This document shows, piece by piece, positions 9,238-19,391 of a DNA stretch of 64,000 nucleotides. The notes under the pieces were generated by a model. It searched no databases and was not told the DNA's origin. It saw only the letters and a list, made by a program, of their open reading frames with translations. This stretch comes from an uncultured Oxalobacteraceae bacterium. GTDB taxonomy: Bacteria > Pseudomonadota > Gammaproteobacteria > Burkholderiales > Burkholderiaceae_D. The stretch's first letter is position 1; each line of letters opens with the position of its first letter. The translations under genes were made by a program, and so were the position numbers. The stretch spans positions 1-64,000 of the forward strand of contig CAITOF010000101.1 in NCBI GenBank assembly GCA_903893945.1, in the 5' to 3' direction.

Positions 9238-10887
9238 ATGTGGAACCAAGTGTATGACCCCCTTAATAATCCATGGCTTTCAACCCTGGCTGCGGCAATT
9301 CCTGTCATTGTCATGCTGGCGTCGCTGGCATTTTTTCACATAAAAGCGCATATCGCTGCCGGATTGGGTTTGTTATCCGCATTGATTGTCGCCATTTTTG
9401 CTTATTCGATGCCGGCCACGACCGCCGTTTCTGCGGCGTTGTTTGGCGCGGCAAACGGATTATTGCCGATCGGCTGGATAGTCCTGAATGTGATTTTTTT
9501 GTATCAGCTCACAGAAAGGAAAGGCTATTTTAAGATCCTGCAGGAGAGTATAACCACGATCACGACGGACCGGCGCCTGCAATTACTGCTTGTGGCCTTT
9601 TCGTTTGGCGCGTTTTTTGAAGGTGCGGGGGGATTTGGTACCCCGGTCGCGGTGACCGGGGCATTATTGATAGGTCTCGGATTTGCTCCACTTGCCGCCT
9701 CGGGTCTGTCGCTGATTGCCAACACGGCGCCTGTCGCTTATGGAGCGCTTGGCACGCCAATTATTGCCCTGGCGGCTGTGACCGGGTTGGATATGTTGCA
9801 ACTGTCCGGCATGGTCGGACGCCAACTGCCGCTGTTTTCGTTAATGGTGCCCTTCTGGCTGATCTGGGCATTCTGCGGGTTCAAGGGTATGCGTGAAATC
9901 TGGCCGGCCATTCTGGTGGCAGGGGTCACATTTGCCGTACCCCAGTTCTTCATCTCCAATTATCATGGCCCGTGGTTAGTCGACGTCGGTGCGGCCATCT
10001 GCTCGATGACCTGTCTGACCTTGTTCCTGAAAATCTGGAAACCCGCCACCATTTGGACCAATCCGGCCGGGAAATTCAAATCGGCCGGCGAAATGGAGGT
10101 AACACCCGTGGTCGGACAATATACGACACAGCAGGTTTTACGGGCATGGATGCCGTGGTTAATACTGTCGCTGCTGGTGTTTTTCTGGGGTATTCCTGAA
10201 TGGAAAAAGTATCTGGATGGCCTGTCCGTGATTAAAATTGAATGGCCGGCATTGCATAAAATGGTACAGAAAATGCCGCCGATCGTCTCAAAGATGAGCC
10301 CTGAAGCGGCTGTCTACAATTTGAACTGGTTATCCGCAACCGGCTCTGGCGTGTTAATTGCGTGCGTATTGTCGGGTTTATTGATGGGTTATAAAATAAC
10401 CGAATTAGTCAAAACCTACTGGGAAACAATCAAACTACTCAAATTTTCGCTGCTGACCATCGCGACAATGCTGTCGCTCGGTTATATCACGCGCTATTGC
10501 GGTTTGGATTCCACCCTCGGTCTGGCGTTCGCACATACCGGTGTCCTGTATCCGTTTTTTGGAACGCTGTTAGGTTGGCTGGGTGTTGCCCTGACCGGAT
10601 CGGATACCGCATCCAATGTGCTGTTTGGGGGCTTGCAGAAAGCGTCGGCACAGCAACTGGGAATCAATCCGGTTTTAATGGCGTCGGCGAATTCCTCGGG
10701 TGGCGTAATGGGGAAAATGATTGATGCACAGTCGATTGTGGTGGCCGCGACTGCGACCAAATGGTTTGGGCACGAAGGTGAAATTTTGCGGTACGTGTTT
10801 TTCCATTCGATCGTGCTGGCCTGCCTGGTGGGGGTTGTGGTCATGTTGCAGGCCTATGTTTACCCGTTCACATTGATGGTGTACTAG
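9238..10887 (+). CDS. lldP: L-lactate permease
   Basis: Lactate:proton symporter of the LctP family, 549 residues with about 12-14 transmembrane segments. Conserved blocks include GAFFEGAGGFGTPVAV (about 120-140), LGTPIIALAAVTGLD and the C-terminal TGSDTASNVLFGGLQ with NSSGGVMGKMIDAQSI. The ATG at 9238 follows ATGGAGAC at a good distance. It is followed by lldD and the two probably form a lactate-utilisation operon. No LldR-type GntR regulator gene is nearby. The 129-base upstream gap is AT-rich and shared with marC. Confidence 0.96.
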   Translation: MWNQVYDPLNNPWLSTLAAAIPVIVMLASLAFFHIKAHIAAGLGLLSALIVAIFAYSMPATTAVSAALFGAANGLLPIGWIVLNVIFLYQLTERKGYFKILQESITTITTDRRLQLLLVAFSFGAFFEGAGGFGTPVAVTGALLIGLGFAPLAASGLSLIANTAPVAYGALGTPIIALAAVTGLDMLQLSGMVGRQLPLFSLMVPFWLIWAFCGFKGMREIWPAILVAGVTFAVPQFFISNYHGPWLVDVGAAICSMTCLTLFLKIWKPATIWTNPAGKFKSAGEMEVTPVVGQYTTQQVLRAWMPWLILSLLVFFWGIPEWKKYLDGLSVIKIEWPALHKMVQKMPPIVSKMSPEAAVYNLNWLSATGSGVLIACVLSGLLMGYKITELVKTYWETIKLLKFSLLTIATMLSLGYITRYCGLDSTLGLAFAHTGVLYPFFGTLLGWLGVALTGSDTASNVLFGGLQKASAQQLGINPVLMASANSSGGVMGKMIDAQSIVVAATATKWFGHEGEILRYVFFHSIVLACLVGVVVMLQAYVYPFTLMVY

Positions 10888-10936
10888 GAGCGGATTCTGT
10901 AATTGCAGATTGATTATTGCCTGAATTGCCTCCAGC

Positions 10937-10963
10937 TGCAGGTCGGACGTGGCCCGACCTGCA
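10937..10963. repeat. Hairpin between lldP and lldD
   Basis: A perfect 10-bp stem, TGCAGGTCGG (10937-10946) with CCGACCTGCA (10954-10963), closes a seven-base loop. No T-run follows, so it is not a classical terminator. It may stabilise or segment the lldP mRNA, or be a partial terminator that reduces lldD expression. Confidence 0.55.
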
Positions 10964-11015
10964 ATCCGGGTGCGTGAATAGCCGTAGTAAAGAGCCAAAA
11001 CGAAGGGTTGGAATT

Positions 11016-12158
11016 ATGCCAGTAATAACCACAATCGAAGACCTGCGACGCCTCGCCAAGAAACGCGTGCCCAGAATGTTCTACGACTACGCCGACTCCG
11101 GTTCCTGGACCGAGTCCACCTATCGTGCAAATGCCTCTGATTTCGCGGATTACCACTTCCGGCAGCGTGTAGCCGTCAATCTGGAAAACCGCAGTTTGCA
11201 AAGCACCATGATAGGCGAAACCGTCGCGATGCCGGTCGCACTTGCGCCGACCGGCTCCGCGGGTATGCAGCATGCCGATGGCGAAATACTTGCCGCGCAG
11301 GCTGCGGAAAAATTCGGTGTACCGTTTACGCTGTCCACCATGAGTATCTGCTCCATAGAAGATATAGCGGCACACACCACCAGGCCATTCTGGTTCCAGA
11401 TGTATGTGATGAAGGATCGTGATTACGTGTATCGGCTGATCGATCGCGCCAAAGCGGCAAAATGTTCGGCGTTAGTACTTACTCTGGATCTGCAGATTCT
11501 TGGTCAGCGGCACAAGGATATTATCAATGGACTGTCCGTGCCGCCCAAAATAACCCTGTCCAGTTTTGCCAACATGATGACCAAGCCACGCTGGTGCATG
11601 GGGATGCTGGGTACCCGGCGCCGGAGTTTTGGCAATATTATGGGTCATGTCAGCAATGCGACCAACCTGTCTTCGCTGGCTTTATGGACCACGCAACAGT
11701 TTGATTTGTCGCTGTCATGGAAAGATATAGAGTGGATCAAACAACGCTGGGGTGGAAAGCTGATCATTAAAGGTATCATGGATCCGGATGATGCAAGATT
11801 GGCGGTTCAAAGCGGCGCCGATGCGTTAATTGTATCCAATCACGGCGGGCGTCAACTGGATGGCGCGCCATCGAGCATCCGTGCCTTGCCTGCTATTGTT
11901 GATGCGGTCGGTTCGCAGATCGAAGTACATATGGACGGCGGGATACGTTCCGGACAGGATGTACTGAAAGCCATCGCATTGGGCGCAAAAGGCGTGTATA
12001 TCGGACGACCGTTTCTGTACGGCTTAGGTGCAATGGGGCAGGACGGCGTCACAAAATGCCTGGACATCATCCGCAATGAGCTCGATTTGACCATGGCATT
12101 TTGTGGCCGCACTGACATCAGGACAGTGGACAAAGGAATTCTGATCCCGGAAAAATAA
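11016..12158 (+). CDS. lldD: FMN-dependent L-lactate dehydrogenase
   Basis: Oxidises L-lactate to pyruvate and passes electrons to the quinone pool; a membrane-associated flavoprotein of the alpha-hydroxy-acid dehydrogenase family. The ATG at 11016 (MPVITTIEDLRRLAKKRVP) is preceded by GAAGGG and gives 380 residues, the usual length; the longer frame from 10917 would read through the intercistronic hairpin. Family signatures are PTGSAGMQHADGE (FMN-binding loop), the active-site SNHGGRQLDGAPSS (catalytic His and Arg) and DGGIRSGQDVLKAIALGA (phosphate binding). It lies downstream of the lactate permease, which makes lactate rather than glycolate or mandelate the likely substrate. Confidence 0.93.
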   Translation: MPVITTIEDLRRLAKKRVPRMFYDYADSGSWTESTYRANASDFADYHFRQRVAVNLENRSLQSTMIGETVAMPVALAPTGSAGMQHADGEILAAQAAEKFGVPFTLSTMSICSIEDIAAHTTRPFWFQMYVMKDRDYVYRLIDRAKAAKCSALVLTLDLQILGQRHKDIINGLSVPPKITLSSFANMMTKPRWCMGMLGTRRRSFGNIMGHVSNATNLSSLALWTTQQFDLSLSWKDIEWIKQRWGGKLIIKGIMDPDDARLAVQSGADALIVSNHGGRQLDGAPSSIRALPAIVDAVGSQIEVHMDGGIRSGQDVLKAIALGAKGVYIGRPFLYGLGAMGQDGVTKCLDIIRNELDLTMAFCGRTDIRTVDKGILIPEK

Positions 12159-12243
12159 ATGGCGCGTAGCGGGAAAATCACCCGCTCTGCACCGGCTCAG
12201 ACCTATGGGACAAGGTAGCGGCCAACTTGTTAACAGTGTCTTT

Positions 12244-12272
12244 TTGACAATAATAATGGCGACAACTGTACT
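12244..12272 (+). promoter_or_regulatory. Candidate sigma-70 promoter for the indolepyruvate oxidoreductase gene
   Basis: TTGACA (12244-12249, consensus -35) is followed after 17 bases by TGTACT (12267-12272, four of six -10 bases). It lies 150 bases before the ATG at 12422, in a 263-base gap with no convincing gene. This is motif reading only. Confidence 0.45.
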
Positions 12273-12421
12273 GGCAAGAATAGTAGAGTGTGTGTATGGA
12301 GTTGCAATTTACGCCATGATATCGTGCGCTTGCGCTCACAAGGCGCTGAAGTTTAATGATGGCAGCGATCCTGCCGCAAACAGACCATTAACCCGCACCT
12401 GAACATGGCACGGAGACACCC

Positions 12422-15400
12422 ATGACTGACACGAACAAAGCAGCGTCAACAATTGCAGACCTGCATTCCATTTCCCTGGACGACAAATACACATTACCGC
12501 ACGGCCGTGCGTTCATGACCGGCACGCAGGCTTTCATGCGCCTGGCCATGATGCAGCATCAAAGCGACGCCAGGGCGGGACTGAATACCGCAGGTTATAT
12601 AACCGGCTACCGGGGTTCACCGCTCGGTGGCGTGGATATGACCGCCGACAAGGCGAAAAAATACCTGGAAGCGGAACACATCAAATTTCACCCCGGAATG
12701 AACGAAGATCTGGCCGCGACAACGGTGTGGGGCACTCAGCAGGTTAATCTATTTCCGGGTGCAAAGTACGACGGCGTGTTTTCGATATGGTACGGCAAAG
12801 GTCCCGGTGTCGACCGGTGTGGCGACGTTTTCAAGCATGCGAACATGGCTGGCACATCGCAACATGGCGGGGTACTGGTGCTGGCTGGCGATGATCATGC
12901 CGCCAAATCATCGACCACGGCGCACCAAAGCGAACACATTCTGAACGCCTGCGGAATACCGGTGTTATTTCCTTCGTCCGTGCAGGAGTATCTTGATTAT
13001 GGCTTGCACGGGTTTGCCATGAGCCGCTATACCGGCCTGTGGGTTGCAATGAAATGCGTCACCGATATTGTTGAATCAGGCGCCGTTGTCGATATAGATC
13101 CAGACCGCGTCCAGCCGCTTGTGCCGACCGATCTGGTGTTGCCAGCCGACGGTCTGAATATCCGTCAGGGGGATGCCGTGCTGGCGCAGGAAGCGCGCAT
13201 GAACAACTACAAATGGTATGCCGCACTGGCCTATGCGCGCGCCAATAAGCTGAATAAAATTATCTGGGACAGTCCGCACGCCAGGATAGGCATTATTACG
13301 GCCGGAAAATCGTACCTGGACACCCGTCAGGCACTCGATGACCTCGGTATTGACGAGCAGGTGGCGCACGATATTGGATTGCGACTGTATAAAGTGGGCA
13401 TGATCTGGCCCCTGGAATCAGAAGGGGTGCGGCATTTTGCCACCGGACTGGAGGAAATTCTGGTCGTTGAAGAAAAACGGCAGATCCTTGAATACCAGCT
13501 GAAAGAAGAACTGTATTGCTGGATCGATAAAATCCGGCCGCGCGTGGTTGGCAAATTTGATGACACCGGTGAATGGAGTAATCTGCAGGGTGCAGGCCAT
13601 GGCGAATGGCTGTTGCCGGCGACTTACGAATTAAGTCCGGCGCAAATAGCCCGTGCCATCGCCTCTCGAATTTCCAGGTATTTTTCTGGTCACCCCGTCG
13701 CACAGAAAGTGGCTGAACGCATTGCATTTCTGGAAGCCAAAGAAACTTTGCTGATGGCTGCGGCCAAGCCCGACCCCAACAAAGACCGGGTACCGCATTT
13801 CTGTTCCGGATGTCCGCACAACACATCAACACGCTTGCCTGAAGGCAGCCGTGCGTTGGCTGGTATTGGCTGCCACTATATGGCGCTCTGGATGGATCGG
13901 GAAACGACCAATTTCAGTCATATGGGGGCCGAAGGGGTAAGCTGGGTGGGTCAGTCGCCGTTTACCACGGAAAAACACGTATTTACCAATCTGGGTGACG
14001 GCACCTATTTCCATTCCGGTCTGCTGGCAATCCGTGCCGCTGTCGCCGGGAAGGTGAATATTACCTATAAAATTCTGTATAACGACGCCGTCGCCATGAC
14101 AGGCGGTCAGGCGGTTGACGGCCCGATAGATCCTGGCATGATTTCACGCCAGATCGCTGCCGAAGGTGTTAAGCCTGTCATTGTGGTGACTGATGAGCCG
14201 GATAAATACCCCGACGATTACCCTTGGGCCGAGGGTGTGACGGTACGCCACCGGAGCGAACTTGATGCTGTCCAGCGCGAACTGCGTGAAGTGACCGGCG
14301 TGTCGGCAATGATTTACGATCAGACCTGCGCCAGTGAAAAACGGCGTCGCCGGAAAAAGAACGAGTACCCGGATCCGGCAATACGCGCAGTGATCAACGA
14401 AGCGGTGTGTGAAGGCTGCGGTGACTGTGGCGTGCAATCGAATTGCCTGTCGGTTGAGCCGCTCGAAACCGCGTTTGGTCGTAAACGCCAGATCAACCAG
14501 TCGTCCTGCAACAAGGATTTTTCTTGCGTCAATGGCTTTTGTCCCAGCTTTGTGACAGTTGAAGGTGGGTCCCTGAAAAAACCGAAAAAGGTCGAAATAA
14601 CCGGCACACCGATGCAGTTGCCAACGCCACAGTTGCCCTCAACTGAAAGGTCGTTCGGTATCGTCGTGACCGGTGTTGGCGGTACCGGCGTAGTTACAGT
14701 AGGCCAGATCCTGGCCGTCGCGGCACATCTGGAAGGCAAAGCCAGTTCGGTGCTGGACATGAGCGGACTGGCTCAAAAAGGTGGCCCTGTGCTGTCCCAT
14801 GTGCGCATTGCCGACCATTCATCAGACCTGCATTCCACACGTGTAGGCACCGGCGCCGCAGACCTGGTGATTGGTTGTGATGTCATCGTGACCGCCGGTC
14901 GTGATGCCTTGTCGCGCATGGGCGAAGGACGCACTTTTGCGGCCATCAATACATCAACGTCACCGACAGCGGCCTTTGTAAAAAATCCGGATTGGCAGTT
15001 TCCTGAAGACAGTGCCGAGGAAGCGATACGAAATGCCTGCGGACCGGACCGGGTCGCATTGATCAATGCCGGCGATATTGCAACTGCGCTGATGGGTGAC
15101 ACCATAGCGACCAACATGTTCATGCTGGGGTACGCCTGGCAGCGAGGCTGGGTACCCCTGCAGGAAACCTCCATTCTGCGCGCGGTTGAGCTAAATGGTG
15201 TTTCAGTCGGGTTTAACAAAACGGCATTTGAATGGGGACGGAAGGCGGCATTCGATCTGGCCACCGTGAAGAAGATTGCCATGCCTTCAACGGTGATTGA
15301 ATTCAAACGGGCTCCCACTCTGGAGATGATTGTGGCCACGCGGGTTGAGTACCTGACCCAGTACCAGAATGCGGATTACGCAAGACAGTATGCTGATTTT

Positions 15401-15973
15401 GTCGCTGAAGTAAAACTGGCAGAGGGCCGGGTGAACGATTCCACTACCAGGCTGACCGAAGCTGTGGCAAAGTACCTGTTCAAATTGATGGCATACAAAG
15501 ACGAGTACGAGGTGGCGCGTCTGCATGCATCTGATGCATTTGCAAATAAAATTGAGAGTATGTTTGAGGGGGATTACAGAATAAATTACCATCTGGCACC
15601 ACCCCTTTTGGCAAAACGGGACGCGAAAGGGCATCTGGTAAAGCAACGGTTTGGTCCGTGGATGCGCTACGCTTTCAATGCGCTGGCAAAACTGAAAGGA
15701 CTGCGTGGTACGCCTTTCGATCTGTTCGGTTATAGCTCCGAACGAAAGATGGAGCGTGCCCTGCCGAGTCAATATCGCAGCACGATTGCCAGGCTGTTGC
15801 CACAATTAACGAAAGAAAATTTCGCAACAGCTCTGGCGATTGCCGTCCTGCCCGAAGAAATTCGTGGATTTGGTCACGTCAAGGAACGGCATTTGATCCT
15901 GGCGCAAGCCAAACAAGCCGATTTGCTGTCACGCTTTAATGCCGCAGCGGAGCCGGGCAAGCAGGTTGCTTAG
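12422..15973 (+). CDS. Fused indolepyruvate ferredoxin oxidoreductase family protein
   Basis: A 1183-residue 2-oxoacid:acceptor oxidoreductase in which the IorA- and IorB-like parts are one chain. Such enzymes decarboxylate aryl- or branched-chain 2-oxoacids to acyl-CoA with TPP and Fe-S clusters. In order: an N-terminal pyrimidine-binding domain, a CSGCPHN motif near residue 459, the TPP site (GDGTYFHSG near 525 and NDAVAMTGGQ), a cysteine-rich ferredoxin-like patch (CEGCGDCGVQSNC near 662), a gamma domain with GVGGTGVV near 752, and a C-terminal DUF6537-like region. The start has GGAGA just upstream. This fused form is common in aerobic beta- and alphaproteobacteria, where the substrate is usually not proven. 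Confidence 0.9.
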   Translation: MTDTNKAASTIADLHSISLDDKYTLPHGRAFMTGTQAFMRLAMMQHQSDARAGLNTAGYITGYRGSPLGGVDMTADKAKKYLEAEHIKFHPGMNEDLAATTVWGTQQVNLFPGAKYDGVFSIWYGKGPGVDRCGDVFKHANMAGTSQHGGVLVLAGDDHAAKSSTTAHQSEHILNACGIPVLFPSSVQEYLDYGLHGFAMSRYTGLWVAMKCVTDIVESGAVVDIDPDRVQPLVPTDLVLPADGLNIRQGDAVLAQEARMNNYKWYAALAYARANKLNKIIWDSPHARIGIITAGKSYLDTRQALDDLGIDEQVAHDIGLRLYKVGMIWPLESEGVRHFATGLEEILVVEEKRQILEYQLKEELYCWIDKIRPRVVGKFDDTGEWSNLQGAGHGEWLLPATYELSPAQIARAIASRISRYFSGHPVAQKVAERIAFLEAKETLLMAAAKPDPNKDRVPHFCSGCPHNTSTRLPEGSRALAGIGCHYMALWMDRETTNFSHMGAEGVSWVGQSPFTTEKHVFTNLGDGTYFHSGLLAIRAAVAGKVNITYKILYNDAVAMTGGQAVDGPIDPGMISRQIAAEGVKPVIVVTDEPDKYPDDYPWAEGVTVRHRSELDAVQRELREVTGVSAMIYDQTCASEKRRRRKKNEYPDPAIRAVINEAVCEGCGDCGVQSNCLSVEPLETAFGRKRQINQSSCNKDFSCVNGFCPSFVTVEGGSLKKPKKVEITGTPMQLPTPQLPSTERSFGIVVTGVGGTGVVTVGQILAVAAHLEGKASSVLDMSGLAQKGGPVLSHVRIADHSSDLHSTRVGTGAADLVIGCDVIVTAGRDALSRMGEGRTFAAINTSTSPTAAFVKNPDWQFPEDSAEEAIRNACGPDRVALINAGDIATALMGDTIATNMFMLGYAWQRGWVPLQETSILRAVELNGVSVGFNKTAFEWGRKAAFDLATVKKIAMPSTVIEFKRAPTLEMIVATRVEYLTQYQNADYARQYADFVAEVKLAEGRVNDSTTRLTEAVAKYLFKLMAYKDEYEVARLHASDAFANKIESMFEGDYRINYHLAPPLLAKRDAKGHLVKQRFGPWMRYAFNALAKLKGLRGTPFDLFGYSSERKMERALPSQYRSTIARLLPQLTKENFATALAIAVLPEEIRGFGHVKERHLILAQAKQADLLSRFNAAAEPGKQVA

Positions 15974-15979
15974 ACGGAT

Positions 15980-16023
15980 CGCCGGGGTTGGTTCGTCAGG
16001 CAGGGCCGAACGGCTTCCCGGCG
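15980..16023. terminator. Possible stem-loop between two convergent genes
   Basis: CGCCGGG (15980-15986) pairs with CCCGGCG (16017-16023), and a shorter inner GTTCG/CGAAC pairing lies within. It sits between the end of the oxidoreductase gene and the end of metR. There is no T-run on either side, so termination is only a guess from position. Confidence 0.3.
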
Positions 16024-16057
16024 CGTCGGTTATCGTACCGGTTTTATCAATGCAGGG

Positions 16058-16951
16058 TTAGCCTTGCATGGAAATGGTGCTGGCAAGTTCGATAAACGCA
16101 TTCAGATATCCATGGGCGGCTTCATTTTGACGGCTACCCAAAAAAATCTGTTTGGCGATACCATGACGGCCCAGTCGCACCTGGCGAAGCGGCATTTTAC
16201 GGGCATACTCAGCCGCCAGCCATCCGGGCAAGGCAGCCACTCCCCGGTTGCTCGCGACCATTTGCAGCATGATGTCAGTGGTTTCAATGGTTTTGTGATT
16301 TTTCGGTGCGCAATTGGCGGGCAGAAAAAACTGGTTGTAAATATCGAGACGATCAATGTCGACTGGGTAGGTTATCAGGGTTTCCTCGGTCAAATGATTC
16401 GGCAAGACATATTTTTTTGCGGCGAGCGGGTGATTCTTTGCAACCACCAGTACCTGTTCATAGTCAAACACCGGTTTGAATACCAGTCCTGGCTTGTACA
16501 GTGGATCCGGCGTCACCAGAACATCAATCTCGAAGCCGAGCAAAGCGCCAATCCCTCCAAACTGAAATTTCTGTTTTACGTCAACATCAACGTCAGGCCA
16601 ATTGTTCAGGTACGGCGACACCACACGCAGTAACCACTGATAGCAGGGATGACACTCCATACCGATGCGGAGCGTGCCGCGCTCTCCCTGGGCGTACTGT
16701 TGCATGATCTGTTCGGCATGCTCAAACTGGGGGAGTAAGCGATTGGCCAGCACCAGCAGATAATCTCCGGCCTGGGTCAGACGCAGACTGCGACCCTCGC
16801 GGGTAAAGATCGCTGTGCCAAGTGACGATTCAAGTTTCTTCACAGTGTGGCTCAACGCTGACTGGGTCAGGCACAGCACACTGGCGGCGCCCGTCAGGGA
16901 CCCTTGCCGGTCAACTTCCTGTACGAGTTGCAGATGGAGACGGTCCAACAT
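16058..16951 (-). CDS. metR: LysR-type regulator MetR
   Basis: A 297-residue LysR-family regulator with an N-terminal winged helix-turn-helix (about residues 1-60, GAASVLCLTQSALSHTVKKLE) and a C-terminal substrate-binding domain. It is transcribed divergently from metE across a 97-base gap, the classical metR-metE arrangement. MetR activates metE with homocysteine as co-inducer. The segment GMECHPCYQWLL near residue 98 resembles the MetR-specific ECHTC-type region. The start (MLDRLHLQLVQEVDRQGSLTGAA) has the normal LysR spacing to the helix-turn-helix. The assignment rests on context plus that motif. Confidence 0.92.
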   Translation of the reverse strand: MLDRLHLQLVQEVDRQGSLTGAASVLCLTQSALSHTVKKLESSLGTAIFTREGRSLRLTQAGDYLLVLANRLLPQFEHAEQIMQQYAQGERGTLRIGMECHPCYQWLLRVVSPYLNNWPDVDVDVKQKFQFGGIGALLGFEIDVLVTPDPLYKPGLVFKPVFDYEQVLVVAKNHPLAAKKYVLPNHLTEETLITYPVDIDRLDIYNQFFLPANCAPKNHKTIETTDIMLQMVASNRGVAALPGWLAAEYARKMPLRQVRLGRHGIAKQIFLGSRQNEAAHGYLNAFIELASTISMQG

Positions 16952-16984
16952 TATTTATCCATGAATAAAATTAATCAATACATT

Positions 16985-17001
16985 AAATAATACCATTATT
17001 T
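16985..17001. promoter_or_regulatory. Palindrome between metR and metE, candidate MetR site
   Basis: A perfect inverted repeat AAATAAT-ACC-ATTATTT lies 48 bases before the metE ATG and 34 bases before the metR start. LysR-type regulators bind interrupted palindromes in such gaps. It does not match the enteric MetR consensus TGAA-N5-TTCA. A nearby TTCATGAGTGAA (17002-17013) has TTCA/TGAA arms in the opposite order. Confidence 0.45.
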
Positions 17002-17048
17002 TTCATGAGTGAAGGCGGCTAGTATGGCTCATTCACAGGAGGAATAAT

Positions 17049-19391
17049 ATGGTTACCACACACAATCTCGGTTTTCCGCGCATCGGCGTACAGCGTGAGC
17101 TTAAATTTGCATTGGAGAAATACTGGCAGGGCGCATTGTCGGTTGAGCAACTGGAACAATGCGGCTCGCAGCTTCGAGCCAGGCACTGGCAGTTACAATC
17201 CGGGCTGAGCATGGTTCCCGTGGGCGATTTTTCGTTGTATGACCAGGTGCTGGATATGAGTTTTATGCTGGGGAATGTGCCTGACCGGGTAAAAAAACCG
17301 GGAGGGAATCTGCTCGACAATTATTTCCGTGTGGCCCGCGGTCGCTCTTCGGGTGATACAGACTGTGAATGCGTGCATGCCGGTGAAATGACCAAATGGT
17401 TTGATACCAACTATCATTATATTGTTCCCGAATTGTCAGCCAACACGCAATTCAGCCTGGACCCGTCGCGTCTGCTGAAGCAGATCGCTGAGGCGCGTTT
17501 GTTACAACATCAAACCAAGCCAGTGATCATCGGGCCACTGACGTACCTGTGGTTGGGCAAAACGAGCGATGATTCCGACCGACTCGATCTGCTTCCACGA
17601 TTAATACCGGTCTATGCCGCGTTAATCAGTGAATTGGCTGATAGTGGCGTCGACTGGATACAGATCGATGAACCCATACTGGTCACCGAACTCGATGCGC
17701 AATGGAAACAGGGATTCATCGATGCCTACAAGGCACTGGCGTCCAGCAAACCGCATAACAAACCGCACAACAGGCCCAAACTTCTGCTGGCAAGCTATTT
17801 TGGCGCATTGCAGGATAATCTTGAACTGGTGTGCGGTTTGGCTGTCGATGGCATGCATTTTGACGTGGCAACTGACCAGACTGAACTGCACAACATAGTC
17901 AGTCAGGTGCCAGGCGACAAAATCATTTCACTGGGCGTGATCAATGGCCGCAATATCTGGAAGTCGGACCTGCATCAGATCCTGGCCTGGCTTGAACCCA
18001 TCCATGGCATGCTGCAGGATCGGCTATGGATCGCTCCTTCATGTTCCCTGTTGCATGTGCCCATCGATCTGCAAACCGAAACCAGGCTGGATAGCCGGAT
18101 GCACTACTGGTTAGCCTTTGCCCGACAGAAGCTGGATGAGCTGGGTTTGCTGGCGAATGCCTTAAATCACGGCAGAGTTTCCGTGCAGCAGGCGCTGGTT
18201 GAAAACAGTGCTGCCATCGAGCTGCGCCGGCACTCAACGCTGGTACACAATCCCGAAGTGAAGCTGGCCGTAAAAAATATCGGCACACCCCTGGGGCGGC
18301 GCATCAATGCCTATTCAATACGTGCAAATAAGCAGTCGCCCTTATTGAATCTTCCCCGTTTTCCGACGACCACGATAGGTTCATTTCCACAAACCAGAGA
18401 GATTCGGCAGGCAAGAAATTGTTTCCGTTCCGGAAAAATAGATGAGGCAGCCTATAAAAAATTGATGCAGGGCGAAATTTCACGCTGCGTCAATGAACAG
18501 GACAGGCTGGGTCTGGATGTGCTGGTGCACGGCGAACCTGAACGTAACGACATGGTGGAGTATTTTGGTGAGCTGTTGCAGGGGTTTGCCATTACAGAGG
18601 GCGGTTGGGTGCAATCTTACGGCTCCCGCTGCGTCAAGCCGCCCATCCTGTTTGGTGACGTCAGTCGACCGAAGCCAATGACGCTCGAATGGATCACGTA
18701 TGCGCAGTCATTAACGACCAAGCCCATGAAGGGCATGCTGACCGGGCCCGTGACCCTGTTGAACTGGTCCTTTGTCCGGGACGATCAACCCCGCTTTGTC
18801 TCGTGTTATCAGATTGCATTGGCCATTCGCCAGGAAGTGCTCGATCTGGAAAGCGCCGGCGTGCGTGTCATCCAGATTGATGAGGCCGCATTAAGGGAGG
18901 GTTTACCCCTGCGACGCAGTGAATGGGGACGCTATCTGCAATGGGCGGTAGAGGCTTTCCGAATTGCTGCCAACGGCGTCAAGGATGAAACCCAGATTCA
19001 CACCCACATGTGTTATTCCGAGTTTAATGACATTATTGCTGCCATTGCCGCGATGGATGCCGATGTGATTACTATCGAAACCTCCCGATCGAATATGGAG
19101 TTGCTGGACGCGTTTGATCATTTCAACTATCCGAACGAAATTGGTCCGGGCGTTTACGATATTCATACTCCCAATACTCCGGATCAAAAACAGATTATTC
19201 AGCTAATGAACAAGGCCTCTGAGCGAATTCCGTCCGATCGGTTGTGGATTAATCCGGATTGCGGATTGAAAACGCGCACCTGGGAAGAGGTCATACCCGC
19301 ATTGAAAAATATGGTATCGGCGGCCAGGGAATTAAGGGTGGCACATCTCGCAAGTGTGCCTGTGCGCGAGCCACAATCCGAGTCCACTTAA
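17049..19391 (+). CDS. metE: Cobalamin-independent methionine synthase
   Basis: 5-methyltetrahydropteroyltriglutamate-homocysteine methyltransferase, last step of methionine synthesis without B12. The 780-residue chain has the expected two barrels: an N-terminal domain (about 1-400, starting HNLGFPRIG) and a C-terminal catalytic domain beginning [16 protein letters not shown] near residue 440. Zinc ligands are visible in [11 protein letters not shown] (His and Cys near 651-653) and NPDCGLKTR (Cys near 738). The ATG follows AGGAGG at six bases. A small local duplication ([11 protein letters not shown] near residue 238) lies in a loop. Regulation by the divergent MetR is expected. The 3' end overlaps the convergent DUF3443 gene by four bases. 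Confidence 0.97.
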   Translation: MVTTHNLGFPRIGVQRELKFALEKYWQGALSVEQLEQCGSQLRARHWQLQSGLSMVPVGDFSLYDQVLDMSFMLGNVPDRVKKPGGNLLDNYFRVARGRSSGDTDCECVHAGEMTKWFDTNYHYIVPELSANTQFSLDPSRLLKQIAEARLLQHQTKPVIIGPLTYLWLGKTSDDSDRLDLLPRLIPVYAALISELADSGVDWIQIDEPILVTELDAQWKQGFIDAYKALASSKPHNKPHNRPKLLLASYFGALQDNLELVCGLAVDGMHFDVATDQTELHNIVSQVPGDKIISLGVINGRNIWKSDLHQILAWLEPIHGMLQDRLWIAPSCSLLHVPIDLQTETRLDSRMHYWLAFARQKLDELGLLANALNHGRVSVQQALVENSAAIELRRHSTLVHNPEVKLAVKNIGTPLGRRINAYSIRANKQSPLLNLPRFPTTTIGSFPQTREIRQARNCFRSGKIDEAAYKKLMQGEISRCVNEQDRLGLDVLVHGEPERNDMVEYFGELLQGFAITEGGWVQSYGSRCVKPPILFGDVSRPKPMTLEWITYAQSLTTKPMKGMLTGPVTLLNWSFVRDDQPRFVSCYQIALAIRQEVLDLESAGVRVIQIDEAALREGLPLRRSEWGRYLQWAVEAFRIAANGVKDETQIHTHMCYSEFNDIIAAIAAMDADVITIETSRSNMELLDAFDHFNYPNEIGPGVYDIHTPNTPDQKQIIQLMNKASERIPSDRLWINPDCGLKTRTWEEVIPALKNMVSAARELRVAHLASVPVREPQSEST

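Noticed and set aside
12205-12402. 65-codon frame before the oxidoreductase gene
   Set aside because: It crosses the candidate promoter, has no ribosome-binding site or similarity to a known family and looks like chance.
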